Assembly (NCBI GenBank): GCA_003136415.1
Contig: PLEI01000076.1
Location: forward strand, 1-34,972
DNA from: Acidimicrobiaceae bacterium
GTDB lineage: Bacteria > Actinomycetota > Acidimicrobiia > Acidimicrobiales > RAAP-2
DNA: 34,972 bases
Direction of reading: 5' to 3'
Part shown: positions 25,099-33,708 of the stretch, in pieces
How positions within the stretch are numbered: the stretch's first letter is position 1
Layout of the letters: each line of letters starts with the position of its first letter
Program-made: the position numbers and the translations under genes
Notes under the pieces: generated by a model
The model's database searches: none
Told to the model about the DNA's origin: nothing
Seen by the model: only the letters and a program-made list of their open reading frames with translations

Positions 25099-25245
25099 TT
25101 GATGTGCTCCACGAAGGCGTCCCCGTTCATTTCGGATGCCACCGGGGCACGTCGAGAGCTCAATGAATCTCGATGAGGTGATCCCACCGAGAACAAAATA
25201 GTTGTCATATCATCATCTTACGAGTGCGGCCTCTTTCCACGTGCG

Positions 25246-25530
25246 CTACGCACCCGGCAAGGACCAGCCCATCCCCACCGCGATCTCGCGACAGGTGGGA
25301 CACAGGGGGTACTTCTGAGGATCTCGTCCGGGCACCCAGACCTTGCCGCAGAGAGCGGTCACGGCCGATGAGTTGACGGTGCCCTCAACGACGGAATTGC
25401 CCAGCGGGACGAAATCACCCTTTTTGGGGGTATAGCCCTCGAGGACGATGTGGGTGAATCGCTCGTGGTCGCCCTCGTCAATCTGAGTGACGGAGATGAC
25501 TTCGAGTTCATTGTCCAGTTGTGTGCTCAC
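25246..25530 (-). CDS. DUF3039 domain protein
   Basis: Small actinobacterial protein of 94 aa with no known function. DHERFTHIVLEGY, then ALCGKVWVPGRDPQKYPLCPTCREI, is the typical DUF3039 pattern. The Cys...CPTC arrangement suggests a zinc site. The GTG at 25530 has no clear ribosome site, while a good -10 box ends 7 nt upstream, so the mRNA may be leaderless. A tiny zinc-site protein gene is divergent, with only 36 nt between the start codons. Family members are widespread in Actinobacteria and probably housekeeping. Confidence 0.88.
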   Translation of the reverse strand: MSTQLDNELEVISVTQIDEGDHERFTHIVLEGYTPKKGDFVPLGNSVVEGTVNSSAVTALCGKVWVPGRDPQKYPLCPTCREIAVGMGWSLPGA

Positions 25531-25537
25531 CTCGACA

Positions 25538-25567
25538 ACTTTACCGGGCCATTAGGTTGAAGGTCAA
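25538..25567 (-). promoter_or_regulatory. Candidate leaderless promoter of the DUF3039 gene
   Basis: On the minus strand TTGACC (25567-25562), an 18-nt spacer and TAAAGT (25543-25538) end 7 nt before the GTG at 25530. Transcription would start at the initiation codon. The -35 box overlaps the start codon of the divergent gene. Confidence 0.5.
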
Positions 25568-25788
25568 TGAAACAGCGCCGACGCCGCCCCGCCATTGCCA
25601 CGCGCCCCCTGGGCAGCGTCGCGGGCCACTTCACCAAAGAGGGCGGCGCCAAGAAGGGATATCGCACGCAGGCCGAAGCCCAGAGCGCGGCCCAATTGGC
25701 CTGGACTCTCAACGGCGTGGACCTCTCGAGCTACCGCTGCGATCATTGCCACCTGTGGCATATCGGCAAGCGATTCCGCGAGGATTAG
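25567..25788 (+). CDS. Tiny Cys/His-motif protein
   Basis: Protein of 73 aa with a basic N-terminal third (MKQRRRRPAIATR), a central helix with many Ala and Gln, and the C-terminal motif YRCDHCHLWHIGK. The CxxCxxxH arrangement suggests a single zinc site, seen in other small actinobacterial and phage proteins of the CxxCHxWHIG type. An AAGG ribosome site is upstream. It may bind nucleic acid; the function is not known. It is divergent from DUF3039 and followed by an Lrp/AsnC ligand-domain gene. Confidence 0.72.
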   Translation: MKQRRRRPAIATRPLGSVAGHFTKEGGAKKGYRTQAEAQSAAQLAWTLNGVDLSSYRCDHCHLWHIGKRFRED

Positions 25789-25842
25789 CGCGCCACGCCC
25801 CCACACGGCAAGATAGAGGGAGTCGAAGTGAAAGGTTCTTCC

Positions 25843-26079
25843 ATGTCGGTTCAGGCGTACATCTTGATTCAGTCCGAAATTGGCTCGAGCGAGGCGGTGG
25901 TGCTGGCCACCCGGGCGGTTCCCGGAGTGACCGAGGCCTTTGAAGTCACCGGCCCCTACGACGTGATCGTTCGCTGCGGCGCCGAGAGTGTCGACGACCT
26001 CGGCAAGTTCATTGTGGGTGCAATTCAGAAGGTGCCGGGCATCACCCGCACCCTGACCTGCCCCGTCGTTAACATCTAG
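25843..26079 (+). CDS. Stand-alone Lrp/AsnC ligand-binding domain
   Basis: Protein of 78 aa that is only the RAM/SIAM effector domain of Lrp/AsnC regulators, without a helix-turn-helix. It reads VQAYILIQSEIGSS, VPGVTEAFEVTGPYDVIVRC and VPGITRTLTCPVV, the usual three-strand, two-helix pattern. Such proteins oligomerise and bind amino acids; many Actinobacteria carry one. The GTG at 25828 with GGGAG 5 nt upstream is an alternative start giving 83 aa. Confidence 0.9.
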   Translation: MSVQAYILIQSEIGSSEAVVLATRAVPGVTEAFEVTGPYDVIVRCGAESVDDLGKFIVGAIQKVPGITRTLTCPVVNI

Positions 26080-26098
26080 CGTCGCCCAGCCTTAGGGC

Positions 26099-27277
26099 TC
26101 AGTCCCACCAGAGGTGGTGGGAGATGACGCCGCGCCCGATGAGTCCTAACTGGACCTGCGAAGTCCCTTCGACGATGGTGAGTTGGCGCGCGTCGCGGTA
26201 GTACATCTCGGTCGGGTGTTCCTCCATATAGCCCGCCGCTCCCAGCAGTTGCACGGCGAGTCCCGATGCCTTCACCGCGACTTCGCTCGCGTAGTACTTG
26301 GCCATGGAGAGCTGGGGCACGAACTCCTTGGTGAACTTGCCCTGGTCGGCCAACCACGCCGAACGATAGGTCAAGAGGCGCGCCGCTTCGATCTCCGTCG
26401 CGCACTTGGCGATCTCCCACTGGATGCCCTGGAAATCGGCGATTGTTTGTCCGAAGGCCGAACGACTCTTCACATAGTCCGTCGCGTACATGAGAGCACC
26501 TTCGGCGAGACCGATGCCGCGCGCGGCCACAATGGGGCGCATCGCATTGAGCGACTGCATAATGAGACGAAAGCCGCCACCAATGACCTGATCAGGACCA
26601 ACCTTGACGTTGTCGAAGACGACATCGGCGGTGTCAATACCCTTGACGCCCATCTTGTGGTCGATTCGCGGTCGCGTCAAGCCCGCCTGGTCCGCGTCGA
26701 CGAGGAAACAACCAATGTCGCTGTGGTGTCGCGAAGCGGGGTCCCCAGTCTTGGCGAACACGACGAACCAGTCAGCCTGCATGGCGCCCGAAATCCAACA
26801 CTTGGCACCACTCAGTAGATAGCCGCCCTCGACGTCAGGATCAGGCAGCGCGCGCGTGGTCATACCCGCGACGTCAGATCCCGCCCCGGGCTCCGAGAGG
26901 CAGAATGATGCGCGCGTCTCACCCGAGGCAATGCCGGGCAGGTAGCGACGCTTTTGCTCCTCGGTGCCGGCAATCATCACGGGTCCGGTCGGCAATCGCG
27001 TCAGGAGCAGCATGAGTCCCAGCACGTTGGAGTACTTGGTGACCTCTTCAATGGCCAGGGTGAGACCCAAGATTCCGGCCCCCGAACCGCCGTACTCCTC
27101 GGGAATGCACAAGCCGAGCAACTCGGCCGTGGCAAATTCGTCGAAGATGTCCTGGGGATACTCCCCGCTCAAGTCAATCTCGCGGGCGCGGGGTTTGATC
27201 TTGTCCCGGGCCAGGCGCCGCACCACGCCCTGAAGTCCGGACAGCTCGTCGTTGAGTTCAAAGTCCATGTCATCCAA
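26099..27277 (-). CDS. Acyl-CoA dehydrogenase
   Basis: FAD-dependent acyl-CoA dehydrogenase of 392 aa, acting in beta-oxidation or branched-chain catabolism. Landmarks are IPEEYGGSGAG, the FAD-contact CLSEPGAGSDVAGM, the flavin/adenine region AFGQTIADFQGIQ, LLGAAGYMEEHP, and the catalytic base Glu in YYRDARQLTIVEGTSQVQ. All key residues are present. The chain length cannot be assigned. The gene ends 19 nt after the convergent Lrp-domain gene. An electron-transfer flavoprotein is not in the window. Confidence 0.93.
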   Translation of the reverse strand: MDDMDFELNDELSGLQGVVRRLARDKIKPRAREIDLSGEYPQDIFDEFATAELLGLCIPEEYGGSGAGILGLTLAIEEVTKYSNVLGLMLLLTRLPTGPVMIAGTEEQKRRYLPGIASGETRASFCLSEPGAGSDVAGMTTRALPDPDVEGGYLLSGAKCWISGAMQADWFVVFAKTGDPASRHHSDIGCFLVDADQAGLTRPRIDHKMGVKGIDTADVVFDNVKVGPDQVIGGGFRLIMQSLNAMRPIVAARGIGLAEGALMYATDYVKSRSAFGQTIADFQGIQWEIAKCATEIEAARLLTYRSAWLADQGKFTKEFVPQLSMAKYYASEVAVKASGLAVQLLGAAGYMEEHPTEMYYRDARQLTIVEGTSQVQLGLIGRGVISHHLWWD

Positions 27278-27323
27278 GTTAGCCCCGGGCAGCGAGTGCG
27301 ACCCAGGGCCGAAACTCCTTGTC

Positions 27324-28553
27324 CTACGCGCTGGCGGGTGGCGCCCACGGCGCCGAGGCCAGTGCGTCCTCGAGCGTCGTGGGGCGCACCAACAGAGGCT
27401 TGGAGAGCATCAGTGCGCGCGGCTGACCGAGGGCAATCAGTCCGCTCACGATGCCGTCACGGACGTAGAGCGCCAGCCACAGGTTCTCCCCCGTGTCCTT
27501 CACGCGCACGACGTCATCACTCGGGCGCGGGTGCCCGAGCATCTGAATTTTCTGGCCGTACTGGTCGGACCAGAAGTAGGGAATCAGCGTGGGCGAGTCC
27601 TCGCCGGTCATCCAGTGCCGAGCCAACGCTCCCGCGTGGTCGGTGGCCACCTGCCAGTGCTCGATACGCACGTGCTCGCCATTGGTCCACGGGAAACTCG
27701 CCACGTCGCCCACCGCGGCCACGCGCGCCGCGCAGAGTTGATTCCGATCAACGACGACGCCGTTACTCACTTCGAGCCCCGAGTCGGCCAGCCACTCGAC
27801 GTTGGGCTGGGCCCCCACGCCCACTACGACGGCACGAGCGTGCAGGAGCGATCCGTCGTCGAAAACCACGTTGGCGTCGCCATTGTCGTAACGGTGGTCC
27901 GTCACGGCGACAATCTTCTGTGCGGTACGCAGTTCGATGCCGACGTCGCCAGGCAAATGCTCGAGCCACTTCGAGACGATTTCGCCCAACACGTTGATCA
28001 AGGGACGCTCCGCCGCCTCAAGAATGATGGGGCGCAAACCCCGCGCCGATACCGCCGTTGCCACTTCAGCGCCGATGAAGCCGGCTCCAATGATCGCAAC
28101 GACGTCGCCAGGCGAAAGCTGTTCCAGGCGCGATATCAGCCGCGTCGCGTCGTCTCGACTGCGCACTTCGTTCAGGTACGTCTCGTGCCACACGAGTCTG
28201 CGAGCTCGCGCACCGGTCGCGATGACTACGTGCGTGCCGGCGACAATGCTGTCGTCGCTCAACGTCACCGCGGTGCTCGTCACGTCGAGGTGGGTTGCCG
28301 CAACGCCCACGCGCAAGTCGACCTGGTTCTTCTCCAGTTTCTCCGGGGTCGCCAAGGTCGTATGGTCGAGCGGCCACTTACCCGACATCACCTGCTTGGA
28401 GAGCGGTGGTCGGTCGTACGGGGGGTAGGCTTCGTCCCCGATCAAGGTCAACCCTCCCGCAAAGCCGTGACGGCGCAACTCCTCGCACGTGCGCCAACCC
28501 GCGAGTCCTGCACCGACAATGACGACGCGGTCTGCGCCGGTGAGTGTCATCAT
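27324..28553 (-). CDS. NAD(P)H-dependent FAD oxidoreductase, ferredoxin-reductase type
   Basis: Flavoprotein of about 409 aa resembling rubredoxin/ferredoxin reductases of oxygenase systems. It has an N-terminal FAD dinucleotide fold (VVIVGAGLAGWRTCEELRRHG), PYDRPPLSK, the NAD fold VAIIGAGFIGAEVATA, and the second FAD contact VAAVGDVASFP. The C-terminal domain carries FWSDQYGQKIQMLGHP. ATG 28553 overlaps the stop of the MBL hydrolase gene (ATGA) and is preferred over 28571; 28550 is also possible. No ferredoxin or oxygenase gene is adjacent, so the redox partner is unknown. Confidence 0.9.
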   Translation of the reverse strand: MMTLTGADRVVIVGAGLAGWRTCEELRRHGFAGGLTLIGDEAYPPYDRPPLSKQVMSGKWPLDHTTLATPEKLEKNQVDLRVGVAATHLDVTSTAVTLSDDSIVAGTHVVIATGARARRLVWHETYLNEVRSRDDATRLISRLEQLSPGDVVAIIGAGFIGAEVATAVSARGLRPIILEAAERPLINVLGEIVSKWLEHLPGDVGIELRTAQKIVAVTDHRYDNGDANVVFDDGSLLHARAVVVGVGAQPNVEWLADSGLEVSNGVVVDRNQLCAARVAAVGDVASFPWTNGEHVRIEHWQVATDHAGALARHWMTGEDSPTLIPYFWSDQYGQKIQMLGHPRPSDDVVRVKDTGENLWLALYVRDGIVSGLIALGQPRALMLSKPLLVRPTTLEDALASAPWAPPASA

Positions 28554-29260
28554 CCGAAGAACGCGAGCCACTCGTCCGCGCTGCGCGGAGCCAGCACTGC
28601 GTTGTGCGCTCGCACCTCGCCCAGAGTGGCGAACGGCTCGGGGGAATAGAAGTGCCCAGGGAATAACAACGTCTCGTCGGGCAGGCTCGCGAGACGATCC
28701 TGCAGCGAGACGTACATCTCACGCGGGTCAGAACCCGGCAGATCAGTACGTCCGCACCCACTCAGGAACAACGTGTCCCCGCTCACGAGGCGTCCGGCGA
28801 AGGACAGGCACTGGCTGCCCCGGGTGTGGCCCGGCGTATGAAGAAGCGTGATGTCGATGGCCCCCACCGAGATGATGTCGCCGGGCTCGTGAGGGACAAC
28901 CGGCGGCACGCCCACGCCCGTTCCCTGGGTCACCCAGGTGGTCTCACTCGACTGTACGTGAATGGGCACGTCGCACCGCGCAGCGATCTCGGCGATGCCC
29001 GCGACCGAGTGACCCATCAAGTTCCCACCAATATGATCGGCGTGGTAGTGGGTTCCCACGACGCCGACCAACGTCAGATCGTCGGCGTCGAGGAATGCCA
29101 GTAAGTCATCAGGTGAATAGGCGGGATCGACCAGCAGCGCTTCGCGGGTCTCGACGTCACCGATCACGTAAGTGAAGTTGGACATCTGTCGCGCCAGGAG
29201 GCTCTCCGTGGCGAAATCGCGCCCCGAGAGGAGTTGGCGGAAATAGAGCCGCTCACTCAC
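28550..29260 (-). CDS. Metallo-beta-lactamase fold hydrolase, ETHE1/glyoxalase II-like
   Basis: MBL-fold enzyme of 236 aa with an intact metal site: THYHADH (HxHxDH), then TPGHTRGSQ, LVSGDTLFLSGCGRTDLPGSDP and LLFPGHFYS. The SGDTLF...GCGRTD pattern is typical of persulphide dioxygenases and related hydroxyacyl-thiol hydrolases. A persulphide dioxygenase would use one iron; a glyoxalase II-like enzyme would use two metals. The gene starts within the last 8 nt of xseB and overlaps the next flavoprotein gene, so four genes are co-translated. Sulphide or thiol detoxification is a reasonable inference. Confidence 0.88.
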   Translation of the reverse strand: MSERLYFRQLLSGRDFATESLLARQMSNFTYVIGDVETREALLVDPAYSPDDLLAFLDADDLTLVGVVGTHYHADHIGGNLMGHSVAGIAEIAARCDVPIHVQSSETTWVTQGTGVGVPPVVPHEPGDIISVGAIDITLLHTPGHTRGSQCLSFAGRLVSGDTLFLSGCGRTDLPGSDPREMYVSLQDRLASLPDETLLFPGHFYSPEPFATLGEVRAHNAVLAPRSADEWLAFFG

Positions 29261-29459
29261 CCGTCGCGACCCTGGCGATCCGTGGCGCGAGCTCCTCCAC
29301 CTTGGCCTTGGTCGCGGTCAGGCGCTCCTCCAACGACTCAATGATCTGCGTCGCGCGCTCGAGCTTGACGAAGAGTTCGTCGACCGATACCTCGCCCTGA
29401 TCAAAGGAGGCCACGATGGCATTGAGCTCCTCGGCCGCTTCGTTCCAGTCACCACTCAT
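29253..29459 (-). CDS. xseB: Exodeoxyribonuclease VII small subunit
   Basis: Small subunit of exonuclease VII, 68 aa, mostly helical. WNEAAEELNAIVASFDQGEVSVDELFVKLERA is the family pattern (the F.E.L..IV..LE.G...LDE.L region), followed by a coiled second helix. Its ATG overlaps the xseA stop by 4 nt, so the two subunits are coupled. XseB copies coat XseA and are needed for nuclease activity. Confidence 0.93.
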   Translation of the reverse strand: MSGDWNEAAEELNAIVASFDQGEVSVDELFVKLERATQIIESLEERLTATKAKVEELAPRIARVATGE

Positions 29460-30730
29460 CTACTATCTCCATTCTTCGTAGTAATCGATGCGTCAAAGCT
29501 TCCGTCGCTCACCCGCACGCGCACGTCATCGCCAACCTGCACGTCGCTCACCCGACTCACCGTCGAGCCATCGGTGCGAGTGATGATCGACCACCCTTGG
29601 GCCAGGCGCCGCGTCGGGTCGTACGCCGCGAGCAGTTGACGCGTCGTCGCGAGCGACGTGGACTCCGCATCGAGCAGATGCCGGGTCTGTAGAACCAGTC
29701 GCTCGCGCACCGATCCCAGGTGGCGCTCTTCACTGCGCAGTCGGTCGCGCACCGCGAAGATCATGGTGCGGCGGCGTTCGTTCACGAATTCCGCGGCTTC
29801 CTCGAGCACCGCCTCAACGGCAATGCAGATCCGCTGCGCCGGCACTCGCAGGTAGCGCTGATCCCACGTGCGCACTCGCGACACCAGTTCTTCGCCGAGC
29901 TTGGTGGGCGTAATGGCCCGGGTGTGTGCCACGATGTCCGCCACTGACTCATCACCGGTGTGTCCGATACCGGTCCAGACCGGCGTCGCGGCGGTGGCGA
30001 TGGCCCGCGCCACCCGCTCGTCGTCGAAGCACGCCAGGTCGCCCTTGGAGCCGCCACCACGCACGATGGCAATGACGTCGAGTCCCTCGCCGTCGAGCGC
30101 CGAGATGGCCGCGACAATTTGGGCGGGCGCCTGATCGCCCTGCACCAAGGTATTCACGAGCCGTACGTCAAAGGAGTAACCGCTGGCGAGCAACTGCCCC
30201 GTGAAGTCATTGAATCCTTCGGTCCCGGGACTCGCCACCAATCCCACCCGCAAAGCGACCGCGGACATTGCGACGAGCTGATTAGTCTCGAGCAGCCCCT
30301 CCGCCCCCAGCCGCGCGATGAGTTCGGCGCGCCGACGCGCCACGTCACCGAGGAGCCCTTCGGCGTCGATCGCCGTCACGGTGAAGCCGATCTTGCCCTG
30401 AGGCGCGTAGACGTCGACGTAGCCGAAGAAGTTCACAATGACGCCGGGCTTGATGGCAATGCCGTCATCGGCCAGTTTGCGCTTGAGGGGTCCCCACACC
30501 GAGGTCCAGCAGTGAGCGTTCAGGACCGGCCGCTTGGCGTCGGAGGACGCGGAACCGGCGTCGACCAGATCCACGTAGAGGTGACCCTTTTCGAATACTT
30601 TGGCGATTTCCCCACGCACCCAGCGCGGTTGGCGACGCCCGAACGCCGACTCGAGGTGCGACGTGATCAGCTCATAGAACTGCCCGACTTCCAGTATTGG
30701 TTCGGCCGAGGCGACGTCATCTGCAACCAC
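29456..30730 (-). CDS. xseA: Exodeoxyribonuclease VII large subunit
   Basis: Catalytic subunit of exonuclease VII, 424 aa, which degrades single-stranded DNA bidirectionally in mismatch repair and crosslink metabolism. An N-terminal OB-fold (ITSHLESAFGRRQPRWVRGEIAKV, VNFFGYVDVYAPQGKIGF) leads into the nuclease core with RVGLVASPGTEGFNDF, IAIVRGGGSKGDLACFDDE and TGIGHTGDESVADIVAHTRAITPT. A long coiled-coil (about residues 300-375) and a C-terminal segment complete the protein. All catalytic motifs look intact. It heads an operon with xseB, the MBL hydrolase and the flavoprotein. Confidence 0.95.
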   Translation of the reverse strand: MVADDVASAEPILEVGQFYELITSHLESAFGRRQPRWVRGEIAKVFEKGHLYVDLVDAGSASSDAKRPVLNAHCWTSVWGPLKRKLADDGIAIKPGVIVNFFGYVDVYAPQGKIGFTVTAIDAEGLLGDVARRRAELIARLGAEGLLETNQLVAMSAVALRVGLVASPGTEGFNDFTGQLLASGYSFDVRLVNTLVQGDQAPAQIVAAISALDGEGLDVIAIVRGGGSKGDLACFDDERVARAIATAATPVWTGIGHTGDESVADIVAHTRAITPTKLGEELVSRVRTWDQRYLRVPAQRICIAVEAVLEEAAEFVNERRRTMIFAVRDRLRSEERHLGSVRERLVLQTRHLLDAESTSLATTRQLLAAYDPTRRLAQGWSIITRTDGSTVSRVSDVQVGDDVRVRVSDGSFDASITTKNGDSR

Positions 30731-30769
30731 GATGCGAGGCTAGTGGGCGACTGCACCAGCCCCGGCCAG

Positions 30770-30798
30770 TTGTAACCGAAATTGTCCTGTGTCAGACT
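30770..30798 (+). promoter_or_regulatory. Candidate promoter of rnpB
   Basis: TTGTAA (30770-30775), a 17-nt spacer and CAGACT (30793-30798) place the transcription start about 7 nt later at 30805-30806, exactly where the P1 stem of RNase P RNA begins. The agreement supports both calls. Confidence 0.6.
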
Positions 30799-30804
30799 GT
30801 TGTT

Positions 30805-31166
<362 letters not shown>

Positions 31167-31266
31167 TTGACCGGGCCGCGCGCCGTCGCAAGAATTTCCT
31201 CGCCAACGCGCGACCAGAGAACTACTGTGACCTCAACGGGCGCGACGTCGTGGAACGGAGGAGCGG

Positions 31267-32382
31267 ATGAGCAACGTGCGTGTACTGGTGGGCACCCGCA
31301 AGGGAGCCTTCGTCTTGACCGCCGACGCGTCACGGCGGGACTGGAAGGTCAACGGGCCCTTCTTTGGTGGTTGGGAGATCTATCACGTCAAGGGCTCCCC
31401 CGTCGACCCGAGTCGCATCTACGCCTCGCAGTCCACGGGCTGGTTCGGCCAAATCATGCAGCGTTCCGACGATGGCGGTGCCACGTGGGAACCGGTCGGC
31501 AACGAGTTCGCCTACGACGGCGTGCCCGGAACCCACCAGTGGTACGACGGGACGCCGCACCCCTGGGAGTTCGCGCGCGTCTGGCACCTGGAGCCCTCCC
31601 TCGACGATCCCGACACGGTCTACGCGGGAGTGGAGGACGCGGCCCTGTTTCGTTCGATCGACGCCGGGGCCACCTGGAGTGAGCTCTCGGGGCTTCGCGG
31701 GCACACTACGGGACCGTTCTGGCAGCCCGGCGCCGGAGGCATGTGCTTACACACCATCATCCTCAGTCCCGCTGATTCCCAGCGAATCGTGGTGGCGATA
31801 TCGGCGGCCGGCGCCTTTCGCACCGACGACGGTGGTGCGACGTGGAAGCCCATCAACCAGGGCCTGCGCTCCGAGGGTCTTCCCGACCCGCACGCCGAAG
31901 TTGGCCACTGCGTACACAAAATCGCGATGCATCCCTCCACCCCCGACGTCCTGTTCATGCAAAAGCACTGGGACGTGATGCGTAGCGATGACGCGGGCGA
32001 TTCGTGGCGTGAGGTGAGCGGAAACTTGCCGAGCGACTTCGGTTTCGTCGTCGACGTCCACGCGCACGAGCCCGAGACCGTGTACGTGCTACCCATCACC
32101 AGTGACTCCATGCACTTCCCACCCGAGGGGAAACTGCGGGTCTATCGCAGTCGGGTCGGCGGCCACGAATGGGAGCCCCTCACCGAGGGACTGCCCCAGA
32201 GCAACTGTTACGTCGACGTGCTGCGTGATGCGATGGCGGTCGACTCGCTCGACGAGTGTGGCGTCTACTTCGGTACCACGGGCGGTCAGGTATACGTCTC
32301 GGCCAACGGGGGCGACTCCTGGGAGGCCATCGTGCACGACTTGCCCGCCGTGCTCTCGGTCGAAGTTCAGACTCTGGCGTGA
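31267..32382 (+). CDS. BNR-repeat beta-propeller protein (sialidase/VPS10-like)
   Basis: Protein of 371 aa made of repeated propeller blades. Asp-box (BNR) motifs recur: [44 protein letters not shown] and [10 protein letters not shown], about 60-90 residues apart, giving a six- or seven-bladed propeller. The N-terminus [14 protein letters not shown] shows no signal peptide, so it is cytoplasmic. It lacks the Arg triad of true sialidases; databases often label such proteins exo-alpha-sialidase. GGAGGAG lies 5 nt before ATG 31267. The next gene, MoaD/ThiS-like, overlaps by 4 nt, suggesting a complex or substrate relationship. Confidence 0.85.
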   Translation: MSNVRVLVGTRKGAFVLTADASRRDWKVNGPFFGGWEIYHVKGSPVDPSRIYASQSTGWFGQIMQRSDDGGATWEPVGNEFAYDGVPGTHQWYDGTPHPWEFARVWHLEPSLDDPDTVYAGVEDAALFRSIDAGATWSELSGLRGHTTGPFWQPGAGGMCLHTIILSPADSQRIVVAISAAGAFRTDDGGATWKPINQGLRSEGLPDPHAEVGHCVHKIAMHPSTPDVLFMQKHWDVMRSDDAGDSWREVSGNLPSDFGFVVDVHAHEPETVYVLPITSDSMHFPPEGKLRVYRSRVGGHEWEPLTEGLPQSNCYVDVLRDAMAVDSLDECGVYFGTTGGQVYVSANGGDSWEAIVHDLPAVLSVEVQTLA

Positions 32383-32687
32383 CCGGCCACGCCGTTCGCG
32401 TCGTTCTCCCCGCGCATTTGAAGACTTTGGCGCAGGTGAGTGGCGAAGTGATACTCGCCCTCGACGGCGACGTGACCCCCGCGTCCATCATCGACGCGCT
32501 CGAGGATTCGTATCCCGCGCTACGCGGAACAATACGCGACCCGGCGACCGGCCGGCGGCGACCCTTCGTGCGGTTCTTCGCCTGCGAGGAGGATCTGTCT
32601 CATCGTGCACTCGATGAGTCGCTCCCGCCCGCGGTGATCAGTGGGACCGAGGCCTTCTGCATCATCGGAGCGATGGCGGGCGGCTAG
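32379..32687 (+). CDS. MoaD/ThiS-family (ubiquitin-like) protein with C-terminal Gly-Gly
   Basis: Beta-grasp protein of 102 aa. GTG 32379 overlaps the propeller gene's stop (GTGA), which fixes the start; the longer track ORF is a shadow. [14 protein letters not shown], a central helix ([18 protein letters not shown]) and a strand region ([12 protein letters not shown]) follow the MoaD order. The C-terminus [10 protein letters not shown] ends in the Gly-Gly that MoaD, ThiS and ubiquitin-like proteins use for adenylation and thiocarboxylate or isopeptide chemistry. No MoeB/ThiF activating enzyme and no molybdopterin or thiamine genes are nearby. The partner is probably the propeller protein. 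Confidence 0.85.
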   Translation: MTGHAVRVVLPAHLKTLAQVSGEVILALDGDVTPASIIDALEDSYPALRGTIRDPATGRRRPFVRFFACEEDLSHRALDESLPPAVISGTEAFCIIGAMAGG

Positions 32688-32699
32688 CCAATCTGGCGA

Positions 32700-33041
32700 C
32701 GTCGATGCTCGGTTGAGCTGAGTGCCGATACGCGTCATGAACTTTTGGATCTGCAGGCTCACTGCCCCAACAGTGGGAGCACCGGGCGGACGTTGGGGAT
32801 CGTGCGTGGCGGACAAGGCATTAATGAGTGACCTGACGCGGGCAACTACGGCGGGGTTGGAGACGACCAGGGAGCCCGATGAAGACTCCTCCGGCTTTTC
32901 ACTCACGGGGCACCAGGTCACTACCTTGAGAGTGGAACTGACGTGGTCGCCCGGCTACGTGGTCACCGAGGTGCTGAGGGTGATTTCGGTCACCTGATCA
33001 ATCGCGAGCACCAGAGCGAACACCATCGTGACGTGACGCAC
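32700..33041 (-). pseudogene. Possible relic of a secreted-protein gene
   Basis: A minus-strand frame starts at GTG 33041 with GAGGAAG just upstream and a signal-peptide-like beginning (MRHVTMVFALVLAI). It meets TAG at 32957-32955 after 28 codons, then continues in the same frame with VVSNPAVVARVRSLINAL and a Pro-rich segment resembling small secreted actinobacterial proteins. The expected CP motif after the Pro-rich part is missing. The frame then runs antisense into the MoaD-like gene. If it is a real relic, it is dead. Otherwise this 415-nt gap holds nothing clear. Confidence 0.35.
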
Positions 33042-33102
33042 CACCTTCCTCAGGGACCCACCTCCTCGGCCTCCGCGTCCGAAGACCGGGCCGACCGTGA
33101 GG

Positions 33103-33708
33103 TCAGGCGAAGTTCTCGAGCTGCGACAAGTAACGGTTGAGGGCGTTCAAAGTCGCCTTGGCCGAGGAGACCAACTCGGTCTCGGCCTGGGCGATGCCGT
33201 GGCGATCAGCCTCATTGGCTCGCGGGCGCAGGGTCACGATGACCGGCCATCCGCGCACGGTCGCGACATTGACCGAACCCACCAGGTAGAACGGCACGTC
33301 GAACTCGAGTTGGCGCAGCGCATCGAGCGTCGCTTCAGCTCCGCCAATCAGCGGTCCATTTTCTGAGCGGCCTACACCCACGCGTCCATTCACGTTGAGG
33401 TGCACCTCGCAGAATCCCTCGTGCGAGTTGAACTCCGCGCGCACCAAGGCGACGCGGCCCGCGTCGCTCGCTGCTCCTCGTGGCGCAGCGGGCACGGGCT
33501 TCATCTCCTCGACGCTCACGGTGGCGTCGGGGTAATAGAGGCTCACAATCTGCTTGGCCACCACCCGCACGGGTCCGGCGTCGTCACCGTTGACCACTAG
33601 TGACACGGCGTCAACGTCCCCCTTGTCGCCGTAGCGGAAACCCACGTTCACGACGCCCGGCAGGGCGCGCAGTTCGAGTTCGAAATCTTCTTCGGTCGGC
33701 GAAATCAT
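33103..33708 (-). CDS. Conserved hypothetical protein coupled to GGDEF gene
   Basis: Protein of 201 aa, not assigned to a named family. Two parts are visible: an N-terminal ~65-residue ACT-like segment (LRALPGVVNVGFRYGD ... VSLYYPDATVSVEEM) and a C-terminal ~115-residue domain (GRVALVRAEFNSHEGFCEVHL, GPLIGGAEATLDALRQL, VRGWPVIVTLRP, ATLNALNRYL). There is no signal peptide and there are no transmembrane spans. Its ATG overlaps the stop of the diguanylate-cyclase gene by 4 nt, so it is the last gene of an EAL-GGDEF operon. A role in nucleotide signalling is possible but unsupported by motifs. Confidence 0.7.
   Translation of the reverse strand: MISPTEEDFELELRALPGVVNVGFRYGDKGDVDAVSLVVNGDDAGPVRVVAKQIVSLYYPDATVSVEEMKPVPAAPRGAASDAGRVALVRAEFNSHEGFCEVHLNVNGRVGVGRSENGPLIGGAEATLDALRQLEFDVPFYLVGSVNVATVRGWPVIVTLRPRANEADRHGIAQAETELVSSAKATLNALNRYLSQLENFA

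Noticed and set aside
26954-28649. Long plus-strand ORFs (347 and 465 aa) opposite the acyl-CoA dehydrogenase and flavoprotein
   Set aside because: Both lie on the strand opposite genes with clear catalytic motifs and show skewed Arg/His composition.
32941-32996. Inverted repeat around GGTCACCGAGG...TTCGGTCACC
   Set aside because: The arms do not pair correctly (GGTCACCGA against GGTGACCGA), so no stable hairpin is supported.
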